Below the pieces are notes generated by a model. The model saw only the letters and a program-made list of their open reading frames with translations. It did no database searches and was not told where the DNA came from. Source: a bacterium (GTDB lineage: Bacteria; Patescibacteriota; Saccharimonadia; Saccharimonadales; UBA4665). From it: a stretch of 41,454 nt of DNA. Made by a program: the position numbers and the translations under genes. This document shows positions 6,128 to 13,380 of the stretch, one piece after another. Positions within the stretch are counted from its first letter, which is position 1. The number at the start of each line of letters is the position of its first letter. Where the stretch lies: NCBI GenBank assembly GCA_021829145.1, contig JAJZOE010000032.1, positions 1-41,454 of the forward strand, written 5' to 3'.

Positions 6128-7080
6128 TTTCTAACTCCTATAAATGTTAAAATGAAGTTCCATATTTGTTCCCAGAAACCAGTTGATTGTTGAGGTGAAG
6201 TGTTTAGTGTTGAGTTACTTATTTCTTGGATAGAATCTAAGGTACTTGCTTTGTCCTGCACGTTAGGCGTATTAGTTTCTGAGATGTTTGTTTGATTATT
6301 AACAACTGGCTCTGGGACGACTTGGGGCGTAGTAGTTACTACCGTAGTTGGCTCTGTGGCTTGCACAGGAGCGGTCTGGACTGATTCAACTGTTGGGGTG
6401 GTGGTTGGTACTACTGGAGTTACAACAGGCACTTGTACCGATTCAGTCGAGGGTAAGGACTGAACCGGAGCAGGTACCCCGTAACTTTCGAATAGTGTTC
6501 TATCTCCAAACACATGGTCTACATCTACTGGACCATTAACACCAGGAACAGTAGTAGTTCCGTACTGTTGTATAACGTATTGATAAGGGAAGTTTGGAAT
6601 AGGCGACGTGTAAGGATAGCTTGGTCCCGCAACCCAGAGTGGACAACCGCCGATTGTTGCCCAGTTAAACTCTTTGAAGTTGGATATATCCCCATAAATA
6701 AAGGTATGAGCACCAGTTTTTTCTAAGATAAAGTCTGCCCATGCTTTACCCGCTTGAACTGGGTCAATGTGATTAGCTAGCATGGCTTGGATATTAGCAG
6801 GCTCAAAGTCCAGTCCAACACATTCTCCTGGCTGTAAATTACTACCAACCCACTGCATAAACCACTCAGCTTCTGCTAACGGACTGTTTATATCAAATCT
6901 AGCAACATGGTAATAGCCCCTAGCTAAATCAACACCTCTTGCACCTTGACGATTATGTGAGAATTGGCTATCAAGGATATTTATACCCTCAGTAACTTTA
7001 ATAAAGCAAAAATCAACGTGTTGAACTAGAGTATTAAAGTCTGTGTCTATTTGAGAATAAGCTAAGTCTACGCCGTTCAT
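6124..7080 (-). CDS. GH25 lysozyme (muramidase endolysin) with Thr/Pro linker and Trp-containing tail
   Basis: A 318-aa protein. Residues 1-195 form a GH25 N-acetylmuramidase-like barrel: N-G-V-D-L-A-Y-S-Q, F-I-K-V-T-E-G, R-G-Y-Y-H-V-A-R, G-L-D-F-E-P (catalytic Asp/Glu strand), L-W-V-A-G-P and Q-Q-Y-G. A long Thr/Val/Pro/Gln linker follows (about 200-290), then a hydrophobic end, F-W-E-Q-I-W-N-F-I-L-T-F-I-G-V-R-K. There is no signal peptide. It would cleave the glycan backbone of the host wall. The C-terminal helix resembles the tail of the second GH25 protein (7942-8847) and may anchor to wall or membrane. Confidence 0.85.
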   Translation of the reverse strand: MNGVDLAYSQIDTDFNTLVQHVDFCFIKVTEGINILDSQFSHNRQGARGVDLARGYYHVARFDINSPLAEAEWFMQWVGSNLQPGECVGLDFEPANIQAMLANHIDPVQAGKAWADFILEKTGAHTFIYGDISNFKEFNWATIGGCPLWVAGPSYPYTSPIPNFPYQYVIQQYGTTTVPGVNGPVDVDHVFGDRTLFESYGVPAPVQSLPSTESVQVPVVTPVVPTTTPTVESVQTAPVQATEPTTVVTTTPQVVPEPVVNNQTNISETNTPNVQDKASTLDSIQEISNSTLNTSPQQSTGFWEQIWNFILTFIGVRK

Positions 7081-7129
7081 ATTTATTTCTCATATTTTGG
7101 ATTTGTATATGTAGGAGGGTAATGATTAT

Positions 7130-7444
7130 TTACAGATATTTTTTAACAAATGCCAGATGAGTAAAATAGCCCAAAATTGATGCTCCCGATAGGGTGATTG
7201 CACCTACTTTAATCGAAGTATTGTTGGTGCTGAAAAAACCTACCCACGTAGCTACTTGAACCGCTAAATGAAACCAAAAAGCAGGACTCTTATAGTCTTT
7301 GCTGATTTCACTAACTACTTTTTTAACATCGCTTACCACTACATTGGGGGATGTTGGGGCTGCTAAAGGCGCTAAAGTTGCTTGTGCCGGCTGTATATTG
7401 TCCGGCGTAGTTGTTAAATTGTTTAGTAGTTGTGTTGGTTGCAT
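7130..7444 (-). CDS. Holin-like membrane protein
   Basis: A 104-aa protein. ATG 7444 is chosen because AAGGAG sits at ideal distance; an earlier ATG at 7468 has no such site. After a Pro/Ala-rich soluble part and an amphipathic helix (V-K-K-V-V-S-E-I) come two hydrophobic segments, F-W-F-H-L-A-V-Q-V-A-T-W-V-G-F-F and I-T-L-S-G-A-S-I-L-G-Y-F, ending K-K-Y-L. Two helices next to a lysin gene suggest a holin, but the family is not recognised. Confidence 0.65.
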   Translation of the reverse strand: MQPTQLLNNLTTTPDNIQPAQATLAPLAAPTSPNVVVSDVKKVVSEISKDYKSPAFWFHLAVQVATWVGFFSTNNTSIKVGAITLSGASILGYFTHLAFVKKYL

Positions 7445-7454
7445 TGCAATCTCC

Positions 7455-7940
7455 TTAGTTATTTTCACTATTTATTATCCAACTTTTGATGGAATTAGCA
7501 ATTGTGGTTAAATCTTGGGCTACCGAACTGTTATTTTCAATAAAGAAAAAGTTATCTTCTAGCCCAGCAACTTTTGTAAAATTGAATGACCCATATTCGG
7601 CATGTATACCATCGACTACTGAAAATTTATCATGCACTATATGATGCATACTTGACTCGCCAATTGTCATATTTATCCCTGAGGCTTTTAGAGAGGCTAT
7701 GACAGGTTTTTCGCTTGAACCCGTGCTTTGACTTTTATCCAGAACTAAAGTTACGACAACCCCCTTATTTTTAAGCTCAGGAAGGATAGTTTCAAAAGCT
7801 ACAAGATTAAAAGAATAATCAACTATTAAAAGCGATGTTTTTGCTGATTGCCAAAAGGCGGTTAGTCTCTCCAGTGCTACTTCTTGCGTATCTGGTGCTG
7901 GAGTATGCCATAACTCCCTACCGTCTGGTAGAATAGTCAT
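7455..7940 (-). CDS. Phospholipase D/Nuc-type single-HKD enzyme
   Basis: A 161-aa protein. V-V-V-T-L-V-L-D-K-S-Q (about 61-71), then I-G-E-S-S-M-H-H-I-V-H-D-K-F-S-V-V-D-G (93-111) contains an intact HxK(x4)D motif (H103, K105, D110) followed by G-S-F-N-F-T. Single-HKD proteins of this size act as dimers on phosphodiester bonds of phospholipids or DNA. No signal peptide. It lies between two GH25 genes, so it may attack membrane lipid during lysis or degrade host DNA. Paralogue of the divergent PLD-like gene at 5295-5894. Start ATG 7940 lies one base after the upstream stop. Confidence 0.82.
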   Translation of the reverse strand: MTILPDGRELWHTPAPDTQEVALERLTAFWQSAKTSLLIVDYSFNLVAFETILPELKNKGVVVTLVLDKSQSTGSSEKPVIASLKASGINMTIGESSMHHIVHDKFSVVDGIHAEYGSFNFTKVAGLEDNFFFIENNSSVAQDLTTIANSIKSWIINSENN

Positions 7941-7941
7941 T

Positions 7942-8847
7942 TTAGAACAACCCCCTAATCCAGTTCCATATCCTAGTCCACCAACCGACCGAAAGACTTA
8001 TGCGTGTAGTGGAGTTTTGGGAGGTATTTGTGGTTGAGGTGCTAGGCTTGTCCGGCTGTCCAGTCGTAACTGGTGGCGTGTATGTTTCTGTAGGTGTTTG
8101 TTTTGTTGGTACGGTTGGTGGCGTAGTTGGAGTTACATAGACCGTGGTGGAAGTTGTGCTTGGAGCCACCGTAACGGTTGTTGAGGAAGTGCTCGGTGCT
8201 GAGGTGGTGATAGGTGAAGACTGAGGCGTAGAAACGATTGGAGCGGGGGCAGCAGTAGTTGAGGGTGCATGATAGCCGTAAGTATAGCTTTTAAGCGACT
8301 CAAGAGTACCGAAATATTCATCCGTGTCTGCGCCATTAACTATCGGCCCCTGCTGAGCCACATAGACGCCCACGCCCGTAACGTTTTGGCTAAATGGTAC
8401 GTCTGGAGCGGCAATCCACTCACTACAGAGAGCAAAGACTGGACTCCAGTCATACTTCTGCCTGAGATAACGATCTATATACACCCAAGGGTAGCAACCC
8501 GTACTTCTATGATGGTCCGTAACGAAAGTCAGTACGTCCTGGACTAGGTTCGGACCATCTATCTCTACGTCAAGGGCATAGCCGTCACCTACCGCTAGGG
8601 GTGAAACGCATCTTAGAAACCATGCGGCTTGAATATTGGGGTCAACCGCAGGAACAAAGAAGTGGTACATGAACGGGATTTTGTTGTACTTTTTGGCACT
8701 GGCGTAATTATTGTCTAATTGAGAGTCAATGTAGGGCTGCAAGCTACCCGTGTAAAAGCCCGACGCTTTCATCATCACCATTGGATCTGTGTTTGTCGCC
8801 ATGTTATAGTTGCCGTTAGCGTAACTTATATCGACGAAAGGTATCAT
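7942..8847 (-). CDS. GH25-like muramidase with Ser/Thr/Pro linker and Trp-rich tail
   Basis: A 301-aa protein. Residues 1-195 form a divergent GH25-type barrel: I-P-F-V-D-I-S-Y-A-N-G, F-M-Y-H-F-F-V-P, A-L-D-V-E-I-D-G (putative catalytic Asp/Glu pair), G-C-Y-P-W-V-Y-I-D and W-I-A-A-P. A roughly 90-residue Ser/Thr/Pro linker follows, ending in S-V-G-W-W-T-R-I-W-N-W-I-R-G-L-F. It shares plan and tail motif (I-W-N-x-I) with the GH25 gene at 6124-7080, although the barrels are quite different. AGGAGG precedes ATG 8847. One could be the endolysin and the other a wall-degrading virion or accessory enzyme. Confidence 0.8.
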   Translation of the reverse strand: MIPFVDISYANGNYNMATNTDPMVMMKASGFYTGSLQPYIDSQLDNNYASAKKYNKIPFMYHFFVPAVDPNIQAAWFLRCVSPLAVGDGYALDVEIDGPNLVQDVLTFVTDHHRSTGCYPWVYIDRYLRQKYDWSPVFALCSEWIAAPDVPFSQNVTGVGVYVAQQGPIVNGADTDEYFGTLESLKSYTYGYHAPSTTAAPAPIVSTPQSSPITTSAPSTSSTTVTVAPSTTSTTVYVTPTTPPTVPTKQTPTETYTPPVTTGQPDKPSTSTTNTSQNSTTRISLSVGWWTRIWNWIRGLF

Positions 8848-9140
8848 CGTTTCCTCCTATATGCATGCTTTATGCCTAAATGCTTATGGACTGCCTTTAT
8901 TGCACTAAGGGTCTCTTCATGTTTATCTGACTGTAGATTCTGTCCCACGATAATAATGGGGAGTAATACTAGCTGCAAGAAATATCCTGATATAGAACCA
9001 ATAACAAGTGTGCCCTTCGTATTACCAGTAAGAGAATAATAGATACCCATTCCACCTATAATTGTGAATATATAGGCCATAAGCATAGTACCCACCCATT
9101 TGGTAATTTTTAGAGCTAGCCAGTTATTAAAGTGTTTCAT
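8844..9140 (-). CDS. Two-helix membrane protein
   Basis: A 98-aa protein with helix 1 at about 13-35 (W-V-G-T-M-L-M-A-Y-I-F-T-I-I-G-G), helix 2 at about 44-66 (L-V-I-G-S-I-S-G-Y-F-L-Q-L-V-L-L-P-I-I-I-V-G), then a cytoplasmic E-T-L-S-A-I-K-A-V-H-K-H helix and a basic R-R-K-R end. The V-G-Q-N-L-Q junction looks familiar from membrane proteins of phages of high-GC Gram-positives, but I cannot name the family. Candidate holin or spanin-like factor. Overlaps both neighbours by 4 bases. Confidence 0.65.
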   Translation of the reverse strand: MKHFNNWLALKITKWVGTMLMAYIFTIIGGMGIYYSLTGNTKGTLVIGSISGYFLQLVLLPIIIVGQNLQSDKHEETLSAIKAVHKHLGIKHAYRRKR

Positions 9141-9460
9141 TTCTTTGTTATTAAGTTTTTAAGCATCTGGTTTTGAGTGTTGCTAATATTCTTAAGTTCA
9201 GTAAGAATAGCTTCAAGCGGTAGACTTTCAACAATTTGTATACGGGTTTGTAACTTTTCGATGGTCAATTTATTGTCTGCTAGTTGGAGGGTGTGAATGC
9301 CGGCTTGATCGGTAAGGGCTTTAATATTGTCGTTCTGTAGCTGGACGGTTTCCTTATAATTATTAAATCGTAAAAACGAGAATATAGCACCAGCAACGCC
9401 AAAAGTACCTATGACATAACTAATTGGCACTATATCTTGGACAACAGATGCAAAGATCAC
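9137..9460 (-). CDS. Membrane-anchored coiled-coil protein
   Basis: A 107-aa protein: N-terminal hydrophobic segment (I-V-P-I-S-Y-V-I-G-T-F-G-V-A-G-A-I) followed by a long coiled coil (about 35-100). The start is GTG 9460, overlapping the stop of the mini-gene before it. A helix plus coiled coil resembles phage lysis or envelope-spanning factors, but no family is recognised. Confidence 0.6.
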   Translation of the reverse strand: MIFASVVQDIVPISYVIGTFGVAGAIFSFLRFNNYKETVQLQNDNIKALTDQAGIHTLQLADNKLTIEKLQTRIQIVESLPLEAILTELKNISNTQNQMLKNLITKK

Positions 9461-9522
9461 TTTTTCTTTGCCTTTGGTTTAACTTTTATGCCTTTTAGGA
9501 CTTCAGCTATAGTCTTTGCCAT
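9457..9522 (-). CDS. 21-aa basic peptide
   Basis: ATG 9522 lies inside the end of the upstream gene and the frame ends at TGA 9457, overlapping the next GTG. The peptide (M-A-K-T-I-A-E-V-L-K-G-I-K-V-K-P-K-A-K-K-K) begins like its two upstream neighbours (M-A-R-T-I-S-E, M-A-N-T-I-Q-A-V-L-K). That similarity and the overlapping starts and stops argue it is translated. Confidence 0.5.
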   Translation of the reverse strand: MAKTIAEVLKGIKVKPKAKKK

Positions 9523-9742
9523 CTTCTGTCTCCTTAACACTTTTGATTGTAAATCTTGCTTCCATTGGTCGCTTAACATTATCCCATTCATCGCCTTTGC
9601 TCAAAGACTCTAGGGTAGCATCAACATGTAGACAGTATCTTTTGCCTACTTGCCAGTTTTTTATAGCTGGTAAGTCTTTTGCGTCAAGTCTAATAGTAGG
9701 CTTAGGGCGTGATATATTAAGTTCCGAGATCGTACGTGCCAC
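9503..9742 (-). CDS. Hypothetical protein (M-A-R-T-I- start)
   Basis: A 79-aa protein starting at GTG 9742, which has AAGGAG upstream inside the previous gene's last codons. The body is probably beta-rich (K-R-Y-C-L-H-V-D-A-T-L-E, E-A-R-F-T-I-K-S-V). Unrecognised. Second gene of the minus-strand operon. Confidence 0.65.
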   Translation of the reverse strand: MARTISELNISRPKPTIRLDAKDLPAIKNWQVGKRYCLHVDATLESLSKGDEWDNVKRPMEARFTIKSVKETEDGKDYS

Positions 9743-9744
9743 AG

Positions 9745-10077
9745 TTATATCTCCTTAAGTTTAAGTTTCATTTTGCGGAAATTGGCGTTAAGTATACGCA
9801 TAGTCTGTTGTTTTAACTCTTCGGCATTCTTTGGTTTTTCTTTACTTAGTCTTTTAAAGTCAAAAGCTAATTCGTCGGTATGATCAAATGAGTGGCGCAG
9901 GTTATATTCGCCTGAATCTATAATATGTCCGAAGTGGATTTTTTTGTCAGTTTCGGTTGTTGGCTTTGGGCCTTTTCCCTCCATAATTTGTCCGTCGCTT
10001 CTATGTGACATGATTTTATAAACCGCACTTGAAGATGGCGTATTATTTTTTAAAACCGCTTGGATTGTATTTGCCAT
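9745..10077 (-). CDS. Hypothetical protein, first gene of the lysis operon
   Basis: A 110-aa basic protein of unknown function. It begins M-A-N-T-I-Q-A-V-L-K and ends in a Lys/Leu-rich helix. It follows directly on a promoter and 5' hairpin cassette (10089-10146), so it heads the operon containing the lysins and Pup. Confidence 0.65.
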   Translation of the reverse strand: MANTIQAVLKNNTPSSSAVYKIMSHRSDGQIMEGKGPKPTTETDKKIHFGHIIDSGEYNLRHSFDHTDELAFDFKRLSKEKPKNAEELKQQTMRILNANFRKMKLKLKEI

Positions 10078-10088
10078 AATATAAAAAT

Positions 10089-10146
10089 AGCCCCGACTTG
10101 CTCAAGGGCTTGCCATGATTATACCAATCGTATATTCTTATGGCAA
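10089..10146 (-). promoter_or_regulatory. Promoter and 5' hairpin cassette of the lysis operon
   Basis: On the minus strand TTGCCA (10146-10141), a 17-base spacer and TATAAT (10123-10118) form a strong sigma-70-type promoter. Seven bases later AGCCC pairs with GGGCT (10110-10089) around a loop containing GAGCAA, followed by an A-interrupted run of Us, then the first gene at 10077. No minus-strand gene lies upstream within 4 kb, so this hairpin cannot be the terminator of a preceding gene. It overlaps the upstream region of groES on the other strand. Confidence 0.75.
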
Positions 10147-10448
10147 TGACTAACGCCAATGAGCCTAATTTAAACCCCGCACCAGGATATATCCTAGTTC
10201 AATTGGGTGACGTATATTCTGGTATTAAGATGCCTGAAGGAAAATATGATACTCGTACTGATGGCATTGTACTCAAAGTTAACCCTCAACCTCGAACTAA
10301 AGACCATGAAATGTTAACTAAATGGGCACAGGGATTGATAGGGAAACGAATATATTGGATGGAATTTCGCGAGGGAAAGCGAATTAATTTTGGTGGTCAA
10401 CCATACGCTACTATTAGGATTGAAGACGTCGAGAGTTGGGAAGAATGA
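10140..10448 (+). CDS. groES: Co-chaperonin GroES homologue
   Basis: A 102-aa protein. N-P-A-P-G-Y-I-L-V-Q-L is the first strand. G-I-K-M-P stands where GroES has the hydrophobic tripeptide of its mobile loop; then D-G-I-V-L-K-V-N, a long G-K-R-I-Y-W strand and Y-A-T-I-R-I-E-D-V at the end. It should cap the phage GroEL, whose gene follows after one HNH gene. Start ATG 10140; ATG 10146 is possible. The region before it has no clear Shine-Dalgarno site but offers TATACC and TATATT as -10 elements, so a very short leader is possible. Its stop overlaps the HNH start (ATGA). Confidence 0.85.
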   Translation: MAMTNANEPNLNPAPGYILVQLGDVYSGIKMPEGKYDTRTDGIVLKVNPQPRTKDHEMLTKWAQGLIGKRIYWMEFREGKRINFGGQPYATIRIEDVESWEE

Positions 10449-10936
10449 AAAAAATTAAGCTAAATAACGGTCAATATGTTTTGATTGATGACGAGTATTA
10501 TGAAGAATTAACTAAATATAAATGGTATCTGAACAAATTGGGCTATGCCACTACAGGGATTTGGTGTAAGGAAAATAAAAAAACTAAACAAGTTTTATTA
10601 CACAAAATAATAATGAATACCCCCAAGGGATATTGCGTAGATCATATTAATGGCAACAAATTAGATAATAGGCGACTTAATTTAAGATTGGCTACCATTG
10701 CGGAGAACGTGAGGAACCAAAAAAGAAACAAGTCAAGTATTAGTGGCTATAAAGGGGTGCAGACTAATTACTCCTGTCCAAATCGTCCCTACGAAGCTGC
10801 CATTACTTTTTGTCGTAAACAAATACATATATTAAGAAGTGCAGATAAAGAAGAATGTGCTTGGGTATATGACCAAGTTGCTATGCAATTATTTGGAGAG
10901 TTTGCTAATCCTAACTTTGGAGGTTGGAATGTCTAA
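10445..10936 (+). CDS. HNH homing endonuclease between groES and groEL
   Basis: A 163-aa protein. The N-terminal part has the L-N-N-G-Q-Y-V-L-I-D-D-E-Y-Y fold that precedes many phage HNH enzymes. The core is L-L-H-K-I-I-M-N and C-V-D-H-I-N-G-N-K-L-D-N-R-R-L-N-L-R (HNH). S-G-Y-K-G-V is followed by Y-E-A-A-I-T, an AP2-like DNA-binding segment. Start ATG 10445 overlaps the groES stop, and the gene overruns the groEL start by 8 bases, so it sits seamlessly in the operon. It is probably a free-standing homing nuclease, cutting copies of the locus that lack it. A TTG at 10436 is a less likely start. Confidence 0.88.
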   Translation: MKKIKLNNGQYVLIDDEYYEELTKYKWYLNKLGYATTGIWCKENKKTKQVLLHKIIMNTPKGYCVDHINGNKLDNRRLNLRLATIAENVRNQKRNKSSISGYKGVQTNYSCPNRPYEAAITFCRKQIHILRSADKEECAWVYDQVAMQLFGEFANPNFGGWNV

Positions 10937-12479
10937 AGAAAGCCGAACTGTTGTATCTGAATCAGTAATGCACGCTAAGATCGCTAGTGGTGCTAGGAAA
11001 GTCTATCTACTGGCTAAGGCAGGTTATGGCCCAGGCGCGGGCAATGTCATGCTTGAACAGAAGTATGGCGACCCTATGTTATCTCGTGATGGTGTATCAA
11101 ATATTCGTAGACTATACCTTGAAGAACCAACAGAGAATATGTCTGCTAGAGCTATAATTCAAGCCTCAAGTATGAACAACCGCAATGTAGGTGATGGTAC
11201 TACTGCTGTAGCTATTCTTACATATCTCTTATACACCTCAGCTCGTAAACTTGTAGTATCCGGCTATGGACGTATGGAAGTAGCTAAAATGTTAAAAGAT
11301 GTTCAGTACAAAATTATTGAGGAAGTTGAAAAACTATCTATCCCATTTACTGAGCAAATGTTACATGCTGTTGCAAAGACTTCGACAGGCGATGACGCTA
11401 TAGCTAGTATGCTAGATGATATTTTCAAAGACCTAGGCGAAGACGCCGGCGTATTGGTTGAGAGTTTTGGGGGTACGGACACCTATTCAGAGATAGTCGA
11501 TGGCTTTTATTTTAACAAGGGCTTTACTGCCGTCGGGCTGACCAATCAACCATCTAACTTAAGATCATTCCACGAAGGCAAAGTACCTATCCTAATATCT
11601 GAAAAACGACTTCTTACCAAGACAGATATCGGTCCACTGCTTCAGATACTGGTTAAAAATAATGTTAAAGAGGTTATTTTGGTTGGCGAGTGTAGCCCTG
11701 AGGTGTTAGAGGTAATTGCCGCTAACTGGCTAGGTGGAGTAATAACAACTGTACCTGTTGACGTACCATATTATGAGGGGCTTAGAACTATATTTATGAA
11801 CGACCTTGCTTTACTTACTGACGGTGTTGTCTTAACTCCGGGCACTGATCCTAACGACTTCACGGTAGACATGCTAGGCTATGCCACTAAGGTAGTGATT
11901 GATGAGCGTTCTACTAAGATAATAGGGGCTGATGGATCGTCTGAAGCAGTCAAAGAACGTATTAAAGAACTTAAGAGTGAACTTGCTAAAAGTACTTCGC
12001 AAGTAGATATAGACGCTATTAGAGAGAGAATATCTAGGTTAAACGGTAAACTAGCAATCTTACATGTTGGAGGTGCTACCGAGTTTGAAAGGGAAGAGCT
12101 TAAACTAAGAGTTGATGACGCTATTTCAGCTATTAGAGCTGCTTACAAGAGCGGTGTTGTGCCTGGTGGTGGCGTAACTCTAGCCAGAGCTGATAGCGGA
12201 CAATTTCAAGACGCATACAAAAAACTTCTCAAACTCCTATCTAGTAACAGTGGTCTAAACCCTGAGCGTATCTTACAAGATATTGAAAAAGCCAAAGACT
12301 GGTTTGGATATGATCTGAGAAATATGACCGATAAACCTGTTGACCTTAGAACTATCGGTATCTTAGATCCAACAGTCGTAGTAACCGAGATTGTAAAAAA
12401 CGCTACATCTATAGCCTCATCTCTTATAACGGTTAGTGCTGGTACAGTTTTTGTGGATAGAGAGTCAAAAATCGATTGA
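10929..12479 (+). CDS. groEL: Chaperonin GroEL homologue
   Basis: A 516-aa protein (cellular GroEL about 540-548). Equatorial and ATP-site motifs are present: G-P-G-A-G-N-V-M-L, the G-D-G-T-T-A loop (with the catalytic-type Asp), K-L-A-I-L-H-V-G-G-A-T-E and L-R-V-D-D-A. G-V-V-P-G-G-G-V-T-L and G-I-L-D-P-T-V-V mark the C-terminal equatorial half. The Gly-Gly-Met tail is absent. The apical domain is divergent. ATG 10929 is chosen for GGAGG at 10919-10923. With groES it forms a complete chaperonin pair, probably for folding capsid or tail proteins. It is flanked downstream by a new promoter. Confidence 0.95.
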   Translation: MSKESRTVVSESVMHAKIASGARKVYLLAKAGYGPGAGNVMLEQKYGDPMLSRDGVSNIRRLYLEEPTENMSARAIIQASSMNNRNVGDGTTAVAILTYLLYTSARKLVVSGYGRMEVAKMLKDVQYKIIEEVEKLSIPFTEQMLHAVAKTSTGDDAIASMLDDIFKDLGEDAGVLVESFGGTDTYSEIVDGFYFNKGFTAVGLTNQPSNLRSFHEGKVPILISEKRLLTKTDIGPLLQILVKNNVKEVILVGECSPEVLEVIAANWLGGVITTVPVDVPYYEGLRTIFMNDLALLTDGVVLTPGTDPNDFTVDMLGYATKVVIDERSTKIIGADGSSEAVKERIKELKSELAKSTSQVDIDAIRERISRLNGKLAILHVGGATEFEREELKLRVDDAISAIRAAYKSGVVPGGGVTLARADSGQFQDAYKKLLKLLSSNSGLNPERILQDIEKAKDWFGYDLRNMTDKPVDLRTIGILDPTVVVTEIVKNATSIASSLITVSAGTVFVDRESKID

Positions 12480-12504
12480 CTTTATTGAGGTATAGCGGTA
12501 TAAT
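12476..12504 (+). promoter_or_regulatory. Sigma-70-type promoter for leaderless operon
   Basis: TTGACT (12476-12481), 17 bases, TATAAT (12499-12504). It overlaps the last codons of groEL. The next gene's GTG starts exactly 6 bases after the -10 box, so transcription should begin at the start codon. Confidence 0.8.
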
Positions 12505-12510
12505 TAAAGG

Positions 12511-12615
12511 GTGAAAACGAGTATTTATATCCGCAAGGAAGATGTCGCTAAGTGGCTTTTGATAAAAAATAAGTCTGACTTTATACACAAAATACTCAAT
12601 GGTGATAAATTATGA
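12511..12615 (+). CDS. 34-aa leaderless protein, ribbon-helix-helix-like
   Basis: GTG 12511 opens M-K-T-S-I-Y-I-R-K-E-D-V-A-K-W-L, then L-I-K-N-K-S-D-F-I-H-K-I-L-N-G-D-K-L, ending at TGA 12615, which overlaps the next ATG (12612). A short beta strand followed by two helices with S-D-F-I is typical of ribbon-helix-helix DNA-binding proteins such as antitoxin N-termini. It lies 6 bases after a consensus promoter and would be translated without a leader. It might repress its own promoter. DNA binding is inferred from pattern only. Confidence 0.65.
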   Translation: MKTSIYIRKEDVAKWLLIKNKSDFIHKILNGDKL

Positions 12616-13133
12616 CCGACCAAAAAGCCATAAGACCAGACTGGAAAGTTAGCACTATCCCCAAAGACGCTACAAACGCCACAGACCCTGTTGTAGCCTC
12701 TAATAAAGAGCTAGAGGCTGTTATCGCTAATCCTACGTCACTTCGTCCTAATACGCCCCTAGAAAGCGATCAGGTAGCCACTAAACCTACCCAGATAGAA
12801 GTAGCCCCTAGATTTAATGCTAATGTACCGTATACGCCTCAACCTACTATCTACTCAATGAACGACCAGATACTTATGCAAGCTATCAGAATAGCGGTCA
12901 AAAATGGTTGGAGTGAGTATCGACATTTCGCCAATGATGCAGTGACTCTAGGCCTAGAAGCTGAAGCTGTGATTACTGGAATGAAGAAGCAACGATTACA
13001 AGTTGACACTTTACTTATTAAAAAAGACTTCTGTAGGTTTTTATGGCCTAAAACTTGGCAGACTAAACTACCTGAAATGATACTCTCTGACGATCAAATG
13101 AAATATTTGGAGGGACACCTAGAAGATGAATGA
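12612..13133 (+). CDS. Hypothetical protein with Pro/Thr-rich N-terminus
   Basis: A 173-aa protein. Residues 1-75 are Pro/Thr/Ala-rich and probably disordered; 80-173 form helices with conserved-looking W-S-E-Y-R-H-F and F-C-R-F-L-W-P. Unrecognised. It is coupled to the 34-aa gene before it and overlaps the next gene by 8 bases. Confidence 0.7.
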   Translation: MTDQKAIRPDWKVSTIPKDATNATDPVVASNKELEAVIANPTSLRPNTPLESDQVATKPTQIEVAPRFNANVPYTPQPTIYSMNDQILMQAIRIAVKNGWSEYRHFANDAVTLGLEAEAVITGMKKQRLQVDTLLIKKDFCRFLWPKTWQTKLPEMILSDDQMKYLEGHLEDE

Positions 13134-13380
13134 AAACGACTTTAAATTAATGGCTGAAGATTTTAAAGCCTTTCAAGACAAAATGTCTCTAGGTCAACAG
13201 TCTCAATTCTATCTAGATAACATGGTTAAATACCTTCAAATACTTTACTACTCCAAAATGCTCGACGATGAGCGTATCCATAAAGTAGTTACAATGAAAA
13301 TTAACCCCATGTTCCAATCTCTAGCTGATGAGATGAGTAAAATAATTGATGAGTATCAGGATAGACACGGAGAAATCTAA
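13126..13380 (+). CDS. Hypothetical helical protein
   Basis: An 84-aa protein, Met/Lys/Gln-rich and mostly helical, no recognised domain. A GGAGG inside the upstream gene precedes its ATG. It is followed immediately by the GTG of the next gene. Confidence 0.7.
   Translation: MNENDFKLMAEDFKAFQDKMSLGQQSQFYLDNMVKYLQILYYSKMLDDERIHKVVTMKINPMFQSLADEMSKIIDEYQDRHGEI

Noticed and set aside
6348-6726. Plus-strand frames inside the GH25 gene
   Set aside because: Low-complexity mirrors of the Thr/Pro linker and barrel; the minus-strand product has clear GH25 motifs.
7121-7159. Plus-strand ATG preceded by AGGAGGG
   Set aside because: It opens only 12 codons and overlaps the end of the holin-like gene; likely chance.
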